Below, piece by piece: positions 17,706-27,672 of a DNA stretch of 56,821 nucleotides. The DNA lies in the NCBI GenBank assembly GCA_902587615.1, contig CACILY010000004.1:1-56821 (forward strand), given 5' to 3'. The notes under the pieces are model-generated. The model had not been told where the DNA came from and did not search any database. It saw only the letters and a list, made by a program, of their open reading frames with translations. Within the stretch, counting starts at the first letter, position 1; each line of letters starts with the position of its first letter. The position numbers and the translations under genes are program-made. The DNA comes from an uncultured Prochlorococcus sp. (GTDB lineage: Bacteria > Cyanobacteriota > Cyanobacteriia > PCC-6307 > Cyanobiaceae).

Positions 17706-19229
17706 TTATATTTCCTTTATTTTAAAGAGATCTATATTTTTCTCAAATTCATCAGTTAAAGAATTTAGGATCTGCTCTCTTCTTTTAGAATGATTTGGTT
17801 CATTAATTGGCAACTCACACAATCCCTTTTTGTTACGGAGAAGATTGATCCACCGCCTTCTCCATTTTCCATTTTCTAGGATTCCATGGAGATAAGTACC
17901 TGTAATAGCAGCTTTATTATCTTTCTTCTGTAATACCCAACCAAGGCTTGGGTCATTTGATATTGATCTGAGATTATCAATCTTTGCGTTAATCAAATAG
18001 CTTTTACCATTATGCAACTCAAAGCCTTCGACTTCTTCTTCTTGCGGCCATGAAAACATCACTTTTCTTTGAGATAATGACTTTTCACTTTCAAAAATAG
18101 TATGAATAGGTAAGAGATTAAGACCATGTAAGTACTTTGTTTGCTGTTCATTTTTTGTACCCTCTTTTTTATAAGGGTCTTCAAGAGACTTTCCCATCAT
18201 TTGAAGCCCTCCACAAATTCCCAGAATATTTCCTCCTTCCGATGCAAATCTCTTGATTTGCTCTCCTAGACCACTTGAATGCAGTTTTTCCAGATCACGA
18301 ATTGTTTGTTTGCTTCCTGGAATAATTATTCCATCTGGGTTATTTAGTGAGTCGCCTGGTTGAATCCAATTTAATTTGACTGTTTTTTCATGTTCTAATG
18401 GATCTAAATCTGAATAATTACTAAAAGAAGGTAATTTGATTACAGCTATTTCAATCTCATTTTGTTTATTTCTATTATTCCTTTCTAATAAATCTAATGA
18501 GTCTTCTGGGGGGAAGATTTCATTTAACCAGGGCATTATTCCTAAAACAGGTATCCCTGTTTCTTTCTCAAGCCATTCTTTCCCAGATTCAAATAGAGAT
18601 TTATTTCCTCGGAATCTATTGATGATAATTCCTTTAATTAGTTTCCTTTCAGCTGGCTTTAATAATGCTAAAGTCCCTATTATTTGAGCGAAGACTCCAC
18701 CCCTTTCGATATCTGCTACTAATATACAATTTGCGTTGACTAGTTTTGCTAACTTCAAGTTTGTTAAATCTCTATGTTGAAGATTTACTTCGACTGGACT
18801 TCCAGCACCTTCAATTATGAATTTTGCATCATCAAAAGTATTTATTAATTCTTTTAATGCTAATTGAACAGTATCCCATCCAGAGTCGAACCATTTTTCG
18901 TAGTAATTGATCGCATTGCTAATTCCTACACTTTTCCCTAGGTGTATTACTTCACTAGTCTCATTACCTTGTGGTTTTAAGAGAATTGGATTCATTGCTG
19001 CAATAGGCTCAACGCCAGCTGCCCAGGCTTGTATAACTTGTGAATAAGCCATCTCGCCACCATTTTTATCCACCCACGCGTTGTTGCTCATGTTCTGCCC
19101 TTTGAAAGGGAGGGGATGTTGTCCTAGGCGATAAAAGAATCTACAAATTGCTGTAGTCATAAGAGACTTTCCAGCTCCACTACATGTTCCCAAAATCATT
19201 ATTGGGACTGATTTTGTCTTTAAATTCAC
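17706..19229 (-). CDS. cobQ: Cobyric acid synthase CobQ
   Basis: An amidase of cobalamin (pseudocobalamin in picocyanobacteria) biosynthesis that amidates positions b, d, e and g of the corrin ring using glutamine and ATP. The N-terminal P-loop-like domain reads ILGTCSGAGKSLMTTA, followed by GQNMSNNAWV and GNETSEVI, both typical of CobQ. The C-terminal class I glutamine amidotransferase part has the nucleophile in ILGICGGLQMMG (about residue 338) and GTYLHGILEN (catalytic His about 448). Length 507 aa is normal. It overlaps the upstream gene by 4 nt. Confidence 0.95.
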   Translation of the reverse strand: MNLKTKSVPIMILGTCSGAGKSLMTTAICRFFYRLGQHPLPFKGQNMSNNAWVDKNGGEMAYSQVIQAWAAGVEPIAAMNPILLKPQGNETSEVIHLGKSVGISNAINYYEKWFDSGWDTVQLALKELINTFDDAKFIIEGAGSPVEVNLQHRDLTNLKLAKLVNANCILVADIERGGVFAQIIGTLALLKPAERKLIKGIIINRFRGNKSLFESGKEWLEKETGIPVLGIMPWLNEIFPPEDSLDLLERNNRNKQNEIEIAVIKLPSFSNYSDLDPLEHEKTVKLNWIQPGDSLNNPDGIIIPGSKQTIRDLEKLHSSGLGEQIKRFASEGGNILGICGGLQMMGKSLEDPYKKEGTKNEQQTKYLHGLNLLPIHTIFESEKSLSQRKVMFSWPQEEEVEGFELHNGKSYLINAKIDNLRSISNDPSLGWVLQKKDNKAAITGTYLHGILENGKWRRRWINLLRNKKGLCELPINEPNHSKRREQILNSLTDEFEKNIDLFKIKEI

Positions 19230-19597
19230 CTTAAAACCAATTTACGAAAAATACAATTAGCCAATCTTTCAAGTAGATAAGGTTTTTTTCTGAATAATTC
19301 AGGTCTGGTTTCAATTATTTCACGACCCATTGGAGTAAGTCGAACTTTTGAAGTTAGCCCTTGCCCATCGACCTCTCTACGAAGAATACCTAGCGTTATA
19401 AGCCATTGAAAATCCGACTCTATTTCATTTGGTCCTTGAAACCATATATTTTTACTGGAAAAATATTTAGCTTTCTTTTTAAAAACGGTTGTAGCCATCA
19501 ATCCATTCTTTTTGACATCTATATAAAATTGAGAATTAAAAGATAGACATCGTATTGCTCTAGCTGACCTATAACTAATCTCTTTGTCAATATTCAT
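19226..19597 (-). CDS. Npun_F0494-type conserved cyanobacterial protein
   Basis: A 123-aa protein containing LITLGILRREVDGQGLTSKVRLTPMGREIIE, which I recognise as typical of a cyanobacteria-specific family of unknown function (Npun_F0494 type). The pattern looks like a small winged-helix-type C-terminal part, but no experimental role is known to me. It has no membrane segment. It overlaps the cobQ start by ATGA (19226-19229), so the three genes 19597 to 17460 look like one operon. Confidence 0.7.
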   Translation of the reverse strand: MNIDKEISYRSARAIRCLSFNSQFYIDVKKNGLMATTVFKKKAKYFSSKNIWFQGPNEIESDFQWLITLGILRREVDGQGLTSKVRLTPMGREIIETRPELFRKKPYLLERLANCIFRKLVLR

Positions 19598-19661
19598 TGT
19601 ATTAGTTTATTCGTTATCGTTGTTTAAATTAAATTCTAAGACTTATTTGAATATTTAATTC

Positions 19662-20303
19662 ATGGTTCTTATACTCGCCTCAGCTTCTAAAGCTCGTCGA
19701 CGATTACTTCAAAATTTAAATATTCAATTCAAAGTGCTAGTAAGTGATATTGATGAAGATGCTTTTTATTATAAGGACATTAGTAAGTTGGTTCAGGCTT
19801 TATCTGCAGCGAAGGCAGAATCAGTGATTTCAATTATTAAGACTAATAATGGACTGAATAATGATTCCAGGAATATTAATGCTGTTATTGCTTGTGACTC
19901 TTTATTTGAATTTAAGGGAGAGATATTTGGGAAACCTGTGAATAATCAAGAGGCCCTAGAACGTTGGAAAAGGATGTCTTCTCAAGATGGTTCTCTTTAT
20001 ACAGGTCACTCTCTTTATTTTAAACCACGTTTACAAAATGGTAAAAGGAGCAAAGAATTTACTGGGATGGTTAAAAATGTTGTAGCTACAAAGATTTCTT
20101 TTGAAAATTTGTCCGAATTGGAGATTGAGAGTTATGTGAATACAGGAGAGCCTTTGGAATGTGCCGGAGGTTTCGCAATTGAAGGTAAAGGGGGTGCGTT
20201 TATTCGTCAGATTGAAGGTTGTTATAGCAATGTTATAGGACTTAGTTTGCCTTGGTTGAGACAAGCACTCATTCAGGCAGATTTATTAAGTCTTTTAATT
20301 TAG
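19662..20303 (+). CDS. maf: Maf-like nucleotide pyrophosphatase
   Basis: A 213-aa member of the Maf/HAM1 superfamily, which hydrolyses non-canonical or surplus nucleoside triphosphates and was first linked to septum inhibition. The start MVLILASASKARRRLLQNL is the signature SxSxRR loop; ACDSLFEFKGEIFGKP carries the conserved catalytic Asp and the GKP motif. ATG at 19662 follows a 64-nt gap that is divergent from the Npun_F0494-type gene. A bidirectional terminator follows 8 nt after its stop. Confidence 0.92.
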   Translation: MVLILASASKARRRLLQNLNIQFKVLVSDIDEDAFYYKDISKLVQALSAAKAESVISIIKTNNGLNNDSRNINAVIACDSLFEFKGEIFGKPVNNQEALERWKRMSSQDGSLYTGHSLYFKPRLQNGKRSKEFTGMVKNVVATKISFENLSELEIESYVNTGEPLECAGGFAIEGKGGAFIRQIEGCYSNVIGLSLPWLRQALIQADLLSLLI

Positions 20304-20311
20304 AACTAGAC

Positions 20312-20350
20312 AATAAAAAAGCCCTCAAATAATTTGAGGGCTTTTTTATT
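20312..20350. terminator. Perfect bidirectional hairpin terminator between maf and psbC
   Basis: Two 19-nt arms (AATAAAAAAGCCCTCAAAT and its exact reverse complement) around a single central base. The GC-rich core GCCCTCAAAT is flanked by A6 and T6 runs, so it can end transcripts from both strands. It lies between the stops of the convergent genes maf and psbC. Confidence 0.9.
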
Positions 20351-20386
20351 GAAGATATTAAATATCCCAAAGTGGAATTAGAGATA

Positions 20387-21769
20387 TTAATCCAGATCAG
20401 GCATTGAAAGAGCTGGTTCGGTCTTACGATCGATACCTTTCTCAAAACCTGCAGCGGCAGCACGAGCTCTACCTGCATGCCATAGATGACCTACAAATGT
20501 AAACCAGCCAAGGAAGAATTGAGCCCCAGCAAGCCATTGACGAAGATTAACGAAGTTAACAGCGTTTGGCTCTGTAATAATTCCACCAACTGAGTTGATA
20601 GAAGCATTAGGTGCATGGGTCATATATTCAGCTGCTCGACGAACCTGCCAAGGCTGAATATCATTTTGAATCTTATCTAGGCTTAGACCATTTGGTCCTC
20701 TTAATGGTTCCAACCATGGACCTCGGAAATCCCAAAAACGCATAGTTTCACCACCGAAAATAATTTCTCCAGTTGGTGAGCGCATTAGATACTTACCTAG
20801 TCCAGTTGGTCCCATAGTGGTACCTACATTTGCTCCAATCCTTTGGTCTCTAACAAGGAAGGTAAAGCTTTGAGCCTGAGAAGCTTCAGCATTAGTTGGT
20901 CCATAGAACTCTGAAGGATATGCAGTGTTGTTGAACCAGATAAAGCAAGAAGCGACAAAGCTGGCAACACAAATTCCGCCTAGTGCATAGCTTAGAAGTC
21001 CTTCACCATTCCAAATGAATGCTCTTCGAGCCCATCCATAAGGTGATGTAAATAGATGAAATAGACCACCAATGATTTCTATTACACCGACGTAAATGTG
21101 ACCACCAACTATATCCTCCATAGAGTTGACTCCAACCATCCAGCCACCACCACCCCAAGGGGTTTGGAGCAAGTAACCGAAGATAACTCTTGGATCAAGG
21201 GTTGGATTTATTAGTCGAACCTCTCCACCACCTGGAGCCCAAGTGTCATAAGCACCTCCTATGTACATCCAGTTGATTGACCATAGAAGGGCTCCAACAC
21301 CGAGAACAATCAAATGAAAACCAAGAATATTGGTCATCTGATTCTTATCTCTCCAGTCAGTTGAAAAGAATGGAAAAGCTTCTTCTAGCTTTTCTGGACC
21401 TGCCAGTGCGTGATAGATACCTCCAAACCCCAAAATGCCAGAAGCGATCAGGTGAACTACTCCTGCAGCAAAGAATGGGAAAATATCTGTGACTTCACCA
21501 CCTGGACCAATCCCATATCCAAACATTGCAACGTGAGGCATGCAAATTAAACCTTGCTCCCACATTGGCTTATCAAAGGTGAAGTGACTCACCTCGAATA
21601 GCATCATTGCTCCAGCCCAGAAAACTATTAGGCCAGCATGAGCGATATGAGCTCCTAAAAGGCGACCAGAAAGATTGATAAGACGAGCATTACCTACATA
21701 CCAGGCATAACCTGTCTCTTCAATACTTTGATTTGGGGCCTTTAAAAGACTATTAAAGGGCGTTTCCAC
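20387..21769 (-). CDS. psbC: Photosystem II CP43 reaction-centre antenna protein
   Basis: CP43 binds chlorophyll in the inner antenna of photosystem II and supplies a ligand to the Mn cluster. I place the start at the GTG at 21769 ([14 protein letters not shown], 460 aa), because the family begins METPFNS and a strong Shine-Dalgarno AGGAGG lies just upstream; the track's ATG adds nine unlikely residues. The large lumenal loop contains [24 protein letters not shown], with the glutamate-arginine region that contacts the Mn cluster. It overlaps psbD by 17 nt, the arrangement known in cyanobacteria and plastids. Confidence 0.97.
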   Translation of the reverse strand: METPFNSLLKAPNQSIEETGYAWYVGNARLINLSGRLLGAHIAHAGLIVFWAGAMMLFEVSHFTFDKPMWEQGLICMPHVAMFGYGIGPGGEVTDIFPFFAAGVVHLIASGILGFGGIYHALAGPEKLEEAFPFFSTDWRDKNQMTNILGFHLIVLGVGALLWSINWMYIGGAYDTWAPGGGEVRLINPTLDPRVIFGYLLQTPWGGGGWMVGVNSMEDIVGGHIYVGVIEIIGGLFHLFTSPYGWARRAFIWNGEGLLSYALGGICVASFVASCFIWFNNTAYPSEFYGPTNAEASQAQSFTFLVRDQRIGANVGTTMGPTGLGKYLMRSPTGEIIFGGETMRFWDFRGPWLEPLRGPNGLSLDKIQNDIQPWQVRRAAEYMTHAPNASINSVGGIITEPNAVNFVNLRQWLAGAQFFLGWFTFVGHLWHAGRARAAAAGFEKGIDRKTEPALSMPDLD

Positions 21770-22829
21770 GTGGGAGTACCTCCTCTGGGAATACAAAATT
21801 TTCGTGTGGCTGGTCTATTGAAGACAACCATGCGCGCATGCCTTCGTTTAGCAAAACGTTCTTTGTATAGAACGTTTCAAACTCAGGATCTTCTGCAGCA
21901 CGGATTTCTTGGCTAACAAAGTCATATGCTCTTAAGTTAAGAGCAAGGCCAACAATACCAATAGAGGATGCCCACATACCTGTTACAGGTACGAAAAGCA
22001 TCATGAAGTGTAGGAAACGCTTATTTGAGAATGCAATACCGAAAATCTGACTCCAGAAACGGTTAGCAGTAATAAAAGAATAGGTTTCTTCTTCTTGAAC
22101 AGGGTCAAAGCCTCTGAAAGTAGAGCTTTGTTTTTGTCCTTCTGAATACTGGCTTGAGTCTTCATAAAGGGTGTTTTGCACTGTTGCACCATGAATTGCG
22201 CAGAGAAGTGCACCTCCAAGAATTCCACCCACACCCATCATATGGAAGGGATTAAGAGTGATGTTATGGAAGCCTTGTATAAAGAGAATGAAACGGAAAA
22301 TAGCTGCAACACCAAAAGAAGGAGCAAAGAAAAAACTATGCTGACCTAATGGGTAGATAAGGAAACAAGCTGTATAAACAGCAATTACCGCAGAAAAGGC
22401 AAGAGCGTTATAAGGGCGAATGCCAACAAGCCTTGCTATTTCAAATTGTCGAAGCATGAAGCCAATTAGACCAAATGCTCCATGAAGAGCTACGAAATTC
22501 CAAAGACCGCCTAGTTGAAACCATCTAACTAAGCTTCCTTGAGCTTCGGGGCCCCACAGAAATAGAAGACTGTGCCCCATGGCATCTCCAGGGGTGCTTA
22601 CAGCAGCTGTAAGGAAATTACATCCTTCCAGGTAAGAACTGGCAACACCATGGGTGTACCAGGAGGTAACGAAGGTTGTGCCTACAAACCACCCACCAAT
22701 TGCCAAGTAGGCACAGGGGAATAGAAGGAGACCGGACCAACCAACAAATACGAATCGGTCACGCTTTATCCAATCGTCGAGGAGGTCAAACCATCCTCTT
22801 TGTGGAGCGCTTCCAACAGCGATCGTCAT
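21753..22829 (-). CDS. psbD: Photosystem II D2 reaction-centre protein
   Basis: D2 forms the photosystem II core with D1 and binds P680, pheophytin, QA and the non-haem iron. The start is ATG at 22829 ([20 protein letters not shown], 358 aa), the family start; the track's ATG adds 14 residues. Membrane helices and ligands are visible in [27 protein letters not shown] and [22 protein letters not shown], with the chlorophyll and iron His residues. The C-terminus [11 protein letters not shown] is typical. It is co-transcribed with psbC and divergent from ycf4. Confidence 0.97.
   Translation of the reverse strand: MTIAVGSAPQRGWFDLLDDWIKRDRFVFVGWSGLLLFPCAYLAIGGWFVGTTFVTSWYTHGVASSYLEGCNFLTAAVSTPGDAMGHSLLFLWGPEAQGSLVRWFQLGGLWNFVALHGAFGLIGFMLRQFEIARLVGIRPYNALAFSAVIAVYTACFLIYPLGQHSFFFAPSFGVAAIFRFILFIQGFHNITLNPFHMMGVGGILGGALLCAIHGATVQNTLYEDSSQYSEGQKQSSTFRGFDPVQEEETYSFITANRFWSQIFGIAFSNKRFLHFMMLFVPVTGMWASSIGIVGLALNLRAYDFVSQEIRAAEDPEFETFYTKNVLLNEGMRAWLSSIDQPHENFVFPEEVLPRGNAL
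21770..21785 (-). promoter_or_regulatory. Shine-Dalgarno site of psbC inside psbD
   Basis: On the minus strand the sequence reads AGAGGAGGTACTCCCAC and then GTG. AGGAGG about 8-13 nt before the GTG decides the psbC start. Most genes in this window have no such clear site, so psbC translation is probably initiated independently within the psbD message. Confidence 0.75.
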
Positions 22830-22999
22830 GTGAACGTTGCTGAACTTTGGGATACGGGGGGACTTTAACAAGCTTTATGGGTTGTTTGGTGAAATATTGC
22901 GCTGATGTGAATCCCTTGTATTGGTATTTAGTTTTTCTATAACAACTTTTCCCTTATTTACGGGCATTATTAGAGAATGAAACTCAGTTTTGATCGGTT

Positions 23000-23575
23000 A
23001 TGTCAGCTAATCTTCAAGAAAACTTCAAATCTGAGGATTCTCCTAAGATTTTATTTGAACAAACAGTTAAAGGTTCTCGTAAGGTCTCTAACTATTTAAT
23101 TGGAGCAATGCTCTCAATTGGTGGGATAGGTTTTTTATTAGCCTCTGGTTCAAGTTATCTCGGAACAGATTTACTACCTTTGGGAAGGCCATCTACTTTG
23201 ATTTTTGTTCCGCAGGGCTTGGTTATGGGACTCTATGGAATAGCTGCTTCGCTTTTGGCTATTTATCTTTGGCGTTTAATTTCCGTTGATTTTGGCTCGG
23301 GGGTGAATGTTTTTGATAAAGAAGCAGGTTTGTTAGTTATAAAAAGACAGGGTTTTTTAAAAGAAATATTGGTTGAGATCCCTTTGAAAGATATAAATGC
23401 AGTTAAATTGGATGTTCGTGAGGGTTTTAATTCTAAAAGACGTATCTCTTTGAGAATTAAGGGAAGAAAAGACTTGCCGGTTTCACAAATAGGAGCTCCT
23501 CAACCTTTACTTGAATTGGAGCAAGAAGCAGCTCAACTTGCTAGATTTTTAGGAGTAGGACTTGAAGGATTTTAA
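23000..23575 (+). CDS. ycf4: Photosystem I assembly protein Ycf4
   Basis: A 191-aa thylakoid membrane protein that helps assemble photosystem I. Two hydrophobic segments are visible at about residues 32-52 and 73-93 ([21 protein letters not shown] and [23 protein letters not shown]), followed by a soluble domain with [31 protein letters not shown]. All match the family, and the length is standard. ATG at 23000. It is divergent from psbD across about 170 nt, and its 3' end overlaps the cyclophilin gene. Confidence 0.95.
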   Translation: MSANLQENFKSEDSPKILFEQTVKGSRKVSNYLIGAMLSIGGIGFLLASGSSYLGTDLLPLGRPSTLIFVPQGLVMGLYGIAASLLAIYLWRLISVDFGSGVNVFDKEAGLLVIKRQGFLKEILVEIPLKDINAVKLDVREGFNSKRRISLRIKGRKDLPVSQIGAPQPLLELEQEAAQLARFLGVGLEGF

Positions 23576-24266
23576 AAACAATAATACTACTTTGAGAAAT
23601 TCTATATTCTTTCTTTTTGCCTCTTGTTTTATTCTTATTGGCTGTTCAAGTAAAAATAACTACCAGTTTTTTGATCCTTGCCATGGCTTTTCATTTAAAT
23701 GTGTAAAAGGGAAGCAGGTTATTTTGATTGATACGAGTAAAGGAAGAATGCTTTTTGAATTAGATGGTGACTCTGCTCCTGTAACTGTTGGAAATTTTTT
23801 AGACCTTGTCTCTAGAGGTGCTTATGAAAATACAGTTTTCAATAGAGTTGTTAGAGAACCTATTCCCTTTGTTATTCAAGGAGGTAAGCCTATTTATAAC
23901 AATCAAAAGTCATCAAATTTGCAATTAGATCTTGATAATTATTTTGATAAGAAAACAGGTAGCATTAGACTTATCCCTCTTGAAATTAAATTAACTAATG
24001 AACAATATCCAAGATATAATCATATAATCAATGATCCAAACCTTATTAATAAAATTAGCCTTAGGCATAAAAAAGGTTCAATATCTATGGCTCGTTCAGA
24101 ATCTTTAAATTCTGGTAGTTCCCAATTCTATATATCTCTAAAAAATCTCCCAGTTCTGGATGGTAGATATTCTGTATTTGGGAGGCTTGTTAAGGGACAT
24201 GAGGTACTTAAACAGATAAAGAAAGACGAGGTAATTGATAAGATATTACATATTAAAGATGATTAA
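23562..24266 (+). CDS. Cyclophilin-type peptidyl-prolyl isomerase, lipoprotein
   Basis: A 234-aa protein with a hydrophobic leader [17 protein letters not shown] ending in a lipobox (LIGC, about residue 28), so it is probably lipid-anchored on the lumenal or periplasmic side. The cyclophilin domain shows [45 protein letters not shown], and [22 protein letters not shown]. An insert between them is typical of cyanobacterial forms. It assists folding of exported proteins. The start is TTG at 23562, overlapping ycf4 by 14 nt. Confidence 0.85.
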   Translation: MKDFKNNNTTLRNSIFFLFASCFILIGCSSKNNYQFFDPCHGFSFKCVKGKQVILIDTSKGRMLFELDGDSAPVTVGNFLDLVSRGAYENTVFNRVVREPIPFVIQGGKPIYNNQKSSNLQLDLDNYFDKKTGSIRLIPLEIKLTNEQYPRYNHIINDPNLINKISLRHKKGSISMARSESLNSGSSQFYISLKNLPVLDGRYSVFGRLVKGHEVLKQIKKDEVIDKILHIKDD

Positions 24267-24306
24267 TTTATTTACTTAAGAGTTGAGGACTGGATTCTAG
24301 TCTCTA

Positions 24307-24813
24307 TTAAGTAACTTTTAGCATTTCGGTATTTATTCCAGAAGCTCTTTCGAGTGCGATTTTCCCAGTCCTTGCTATCTCTTTTATGCCATATGGTTTT
24401 AGTAATTTCTCCATTGCGACTAATTTTCCAGGATCCCCAACAACTTCAAGAATAAGTGCTTCATCTGAAACATCTACTACTTTTGCTCTGAAAACTTGAA
24501 CCAAATCTAATATTTTCCCCCTTTGTTCTGCTGAGGCACTTACTTTAAGAAGCATTAACTCTCTTTCAACTGCAGGAAGATTAGTTAAGTCGAGAACATT
24601 GAGAATATTTACTAACTTATCTAATTGCTTTGTCATTTGTTGAAGGGTTTGATCATCTCCTTCAACAACCATTGTTAGTCTTGATATGCCAGGGGCCTCT
24701 GCAGGACCTACCGCAAGACTATCTATATTGAATCCTCTCCTCGCAAACAATCCAGCAATTCTGCTAAGAGCTCCAGATTCATCTTCTACTAGAACTGAAA
24801 GAGTATGTTTCAT
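24307..24813 (-). CDS. ilvH: Acetolactate synthase small (regulatory) subunit
   Basis: The regulatory subunit of acetohydroxyacid synthase, giving valine feedback and full activity to IlvB in branched-chain amino acid synthesis. [39 protein letters not shown] is the ACT domain with its N-terminal signature; ISRLTMVV follows. The C-terminal domain begins near residue 80 ([11 protein letters not shown]). Length 168 aa is typical. It lies 18 nt after the alpha/beta hydrolase gene on the same strand. Confidence 0.95.
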   Translation of the reverse strand: MKHTLSVLVEDESGALSRIAGLFARRGFNIDSLAVGPAEAPGISRLTMVVEGDDQTLQQMTKQLDKLVNILNVLDLTNLPAVERELMLLKVSASAEQRGKILDLVQVFRAKVVDVSDEALILEVVGDPGKLVAMEKLLKPYGIKEIARTGKIALERASGINTEMLKVT

Positions 24814-24831
24814 CCTTTTTTGTGAAAGTAT

Positions 24832-25800
24832 TTAAGATGATTCCAACCAATTCAATGCAAATTTATTGAATTGATTGGGAGATTCATCATGTGGGCAATG
24901 CCCTGAATTCTCTATAACCAATAATTTAATCCAAGGATACTGTCTTGTTAAATCTTTAGCTAAAGATATGGGCACTAATTTATCTTGATTGCCCCATATC
25001 AGGAGTATTTCTGGAGGTGAGGAATTTTTTGAAAGCTTTCGCAGAAGCTCAGGGCCTGTTTTCTCAAAGGATCTTATGGACATCCCAATGCTCATTGCCC
25101 TTAAAGAATTTGCAGCTGTATATCTTTTAGTAGGGGTTCTGACAATTCTTTTTAAATCTTGATCAGTCGCTATTGACCGGTAATAAGCTAATTGAAGTGC
25201 AAGATTAATAAGACCTGAACGAACAATTAGTGGAATGATGATTTCTAATGGAATTAAGTGGAAGAATAATTGACTTAAAAATTTAGTTACTCTTTTTATC
25301 CAAATTGATTTAGATGGAATGATTTTTTGGGTAAAGCAAGGGTCCGGTAAAGGTGAGGCTATGATTGATTTTATTAGATCTGGTCGCAAATAAAGTGATG
25401 TTAAGGCAACAAGTCCTCCTAGGGAATTTCCTATTATTGAAACTTTTTTGAATTGACTAGCTTTAACAACTTCTTCTAAAAAAGCGATTACTTGCTGAGC
25501 CCATACTGCATTATCTAGATAGCCAAATTTTTTTGAACTGGGCTGGTCTGACCTCCCAAAACCTATAAGATCAATTGCATAGACTCGAAAACCTTTCTCA
25601 GCAAAATAAGCGGCATTATTTCTCCAATGTTCTGAACTGGCTCCAAATCCATGAACTAAAAGAAGAGGGGAACCATCTTCTTCCCCCATTGCTCTCCAGT
25701 GACATGAATTGTTTTTCCAGGTCCAATTATTGTGCTGCCCCCAATTTGGGTCAGTCTTCAATATTTCATTTGTAAAAATTTTGACAGGGTCTTGCTTCAA
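24832..25800 (-). CDS. Alpha/beta hydrolase
   Basis: A 322-aa alpha/beta hydrolase of the epoxide-hydrolase/haloperoxidase-like group. LLLVHGFGASSEHWRNN carries the oxyanion-hole HGFG, VSIIGNSLGGLVAL the Ser nucleophile elbow, LLIWGNQDKLVP the acidic residue and SGHCPHDESP the His. All three catalytic positions are present. The substrate is unknown; related cyanobacterial genes are annotated as hydrolases without a role. It is divergent from petM. Confidence 0.85.
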   Translation of the reverse strand: MKQDPVKIFTNEILKTDPNWGQHNNWTWKNNSCHWRAMGEEDGSPLLLVHGFGASSEHWRNNAAYFAEKGFRVYAIDLIGFGRSDQPSSKKFGYLDNAVWAQQVIAFLEEVVKASQFKKVSIIGNSLGGLVALTSLYLRPDLIKSIIASPLPDPCFTQKIIPSKSIWIKRVTKFLSQLFFHLIPLEIIIPLIVRSGLINLALQLAYYRSIATDQDLKRIVRTPTKRYTAANSLRAMSIGMSIRSFEKTGPELLRKLSKNSSPPEILLIWGNQDKLVPISLAKDLTRQYPWIKLLVIENSGHCPHDESPNQFNKFALNWLESS

Positions 25801-25942
25801 GGAAATCTGATAGGGCTGAGTTTTTTATTAAAAGAAGGCTACGCAGATTTAATAATTGTGGGAACTTTTAATTGATTTCTGAGACTTTTTCTCAATGAAA
25901 TAAAATAAATGACTTGACCTTCTAATGTTTTAAAATTTAGTT

Positions 25943-26041
25943 ATGGCCTCTGAGATTTTTGGAATTGCCGCTGTCTTCTGGGTCTTAATACCAGTAGGCC
26001 TTCTTGGTGGAGTTCTTCTATTGAAGCTTCAAGGCGATTGA
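25943..26041 (+). CDS. petM: Cytochrome b6f complex subunit PetM
   Basis: Too short for the ORF track. The 32-residue product begins [20 protein letters not shown] and ends LLLKLQGD, a single membrane helix typical of PetM (subunit VII), a peripheral helix of the cytochrome b6f complex in thylakoids. ATG at 25943 and TGA at 26039-26041. Picocyanobacterial PetM has this length and C-terminal LKLQGD. It lies upstream of ycf39, so the pair joins electron transport and photosystem II assembly. Confidence 0.9.
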   Translation: MASEIFGIAAVFWVLIPVGLLGGVLLLKLQGD

Positions 26042-26084
26042 TTGTCACGATTTTTAGTTCTGCCCTTTAAGCTCCTCTTTCATA

Positions 26085-27059
26085 ATGCAATCTCCTATGA
26101 AGGTTTTGGTGTTAGGTGGAACCGGCACCCTGGGAAGGCAGATAGCCAAGGCTGCTACTGATTTTGGCTATGAAGTGCGATGTCTTGTTAGAAGACCTCG
26201 TAGTGCAGCTTTCTTGCAAGAATGGGGATGCGAGCTAGTACAAGGCGATTTATTAAGTGTTCAGGATGTCAGAAGTGCTTTGAAGGATATAGATGCAGTT
26301 ATAGATGCTGCTACAAGTAGACCTGATGATCCTAAAAGTGTTTATGAGATTGATTGGGATGGGAAACTAAACTTTTATCGAATATGCTCTGATCTCGAAG
26401 TTAAAAGAGTTGTTTTTATTTCTTTGTTAGCTGCAGAGAAGTATAGAAATGTTCCAATGATGGATATTAAATATTGTACGGAACTTTTACTCTCTGAATC
26501 ATCTTTGGATTACACAATCCTTCAAGGTGCGGCTTTTATGCAGGGCGTTATAGGTCAATTTGCTATTCCAATTTTAGATAGCCAACCTGTATGGATTAGC
26601 GGAACTCCAAGCGATATTGCGTATATGAATACTCAGGATATGGCTCGATTTGCCGTCGCGGCATTAAATAGGCCCAAAACAATAAGAAAAAGCTTTCCAG
26701 TTGTTGGGCCAAAAGCGTGGAAGACAGAGGATTTAGTGAAATTATGTGAGGAATCTTGTGATAGGAAAGCAAGAGTATGGAAAGTTTCCCCTTTCATTAT
26801 TAAGGCTGCACAGGGTCTGATCTCTTTCTTTGAGTCAAGCTTAAATATTGCAGAACGTCTTTCTTTCTCAGAAGTGAGTGGAAGTGGGATGCTATTGGAT
26901 GCACCTATGGATGAAACCTATAAAATCTTCGGTTTGGATCCTTCGGAAACAACGACCATGGAAAGTTATATAAAAGAGTATTACGACGTAATTCTTCAAA
27001 GGCTTAAAGAGATGGGAGCCGATCTTGATAAAGAAGACAAAAAGAAGTTTCCGATATAA
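26085..27059 (+). CDS. ycf39: Photosystem II assembly factor Ycf39 (NmrA-like)
   Basis: A 324-aa atypical short-chain dehydrogenase (HCF244/Ycf39 family) that helps insert D1 and deliver chlorophyll during photosystem II assembly. MKVLVLGGTGTLGRQIAK is the NADP-binding GxxGxxG motif; VRCLVRRPRSAAFLQEWGCELVQGDL and KRVVFISLLAA are family hallmarks. An alternative start at the second Met (26097) gives the usual family N-terminus; the first ATG is used here and the difference is four residues. It follows petM by 43 nt. Confidence 0.93.
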   Translation: MQSPMKVLVLGGTGTLGRQIAKAATDFGYEVRCLVRRPRSAAFLQEWGCELVQGDLLSVQDVRSALKDIDAVIDAATSRPDDPKSVYEIDWDGKLNFYRICSDLEVKRVVFISLLAAEKYRNVPMMDIKYCTELLLSESSLDYTILQGAAFMQGVIGQFAIPILDSQPVWISGTPSDIAYMNTQDMARFAVAALNRPKTIRKSFPVVGPKAWKTEDLVKLCEESCDRKARVWKVSPFIIKAAQGLISFFESSLNIAERLSFSEVSGSGMLLDAPMDETYKIFGLDPSETTTMESYIKEYYDVILQRLKEMGADLDKEDKKKFPI

Positions 27060-27120
27060 GCCCCATTCTCCTTGCACTATTGTAGTTCGTTTGTACCATG
27101 GAGTTGGCTTTTATTTTTCT

Positions 27121-27336
27121 ATGTCAATTTCTCAGATAAAAAACCTCAACAGAAGATTGGATAATCTTGCGAACGAGGCTACCTGTGAGTTGGATAAAGT
27201 ATGTGGCAATGAATTGTGGAGAAATCTTGGCTTTGATGCTTTTGATGGATTAGAAGACTCTGAAAGAAGATCTAGAGCTAATTACTATTACGGCCAATTA
27301 CAAACGGTTCGAGAAATTCAATCAGTTTTTGCTTGA
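27121..27336 (+). CDS. Small conserved-looking protein, function unknown
   Basis: A 71-aa product from the ATG at 27121 (MSISQIKNLNRRLDNLANEA). The ORF track extends it upstream into ycf39, which is unlikely. It is charged and probably helical, with a C-terminus SRANYYYGQLQTVREIQSVFA. There is no motif I can name. It looks like the small proteins conserved in marine picocyanobacteria, but I could not check this. Confidence 0.6.
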   Translation: MSISQIKNLNRRLDNLANEATCELDKVCGNELWRNLGFDAFDGLEDSERRSRANYYYGQLQTVREIQSVFA

Positions 27337-27399
27337 TACCTATTAAATTTACACGTTTTGAATAGAATAAAAAGAATCTCATAATATTGATAAGTAAAG

Positions 27400-27672
27400 A
27401 TGATTGAAACTTCTGGTGTTATAGAGAAAGAACAAGGAAATGGATTCTATTTGGTTACGCTAGAACAGCCTGCAGGTCATCAGTGTTTATGCAGAGCGGC
27501 AGGGAAATTGACAAAATTTAGAATTAAATTGCTTGCAGGAGATAAAGTTCTTGTTGAGATAAGTCCATATGATCTCACTCGGGGAAGAATTACTTATAGA
27601 GAGCGTAATGCTGGTGGATCAAGTGGTCCTAGGCCAGGTGGTAATCGTCCGGGGGGATCTAGAAGAAAATAA
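27400..27672 (+). CDS. infA: Translation initiation factor IF-1-like protein with Gly/Arg tail
   Basis: A 90-aa S1/OB-fold protein. GKLTKFRIKLLAGDKVLVEISPYDLTRGRITYRER closely matches the second half of IF-1, which occupies the ribosomal A site at initiation. The first half (IEKEQGNGFYLVTLEQPAGHQCLCRAAG) differs from classical IF-1, and a tail GGSSGPRPGGNRPGGSRRK of about 19 residues is added. It may be a picocyanobacterial second IF-1 rather than the copy expected in the ribosomal-protein cluster. Its stop abuts the convergent thioredoxin reductase gene. Confidence 0.85.
   Translation: MIETSGVIEKEQGNGFYLVTLEQPAGHQCLCRAAGKLTKFRIKLLAGDKVLVEISPYDLTRGRITYRERNAGGSSGPRPGGNRPGGSRRK

Noticed and set aside
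24267-24306. Weak inverted repeat between the cyclophilin and ilvH genes
   Set aside because: Pairing is imperfect and lacks a T run; not strong enough to call a terminator.
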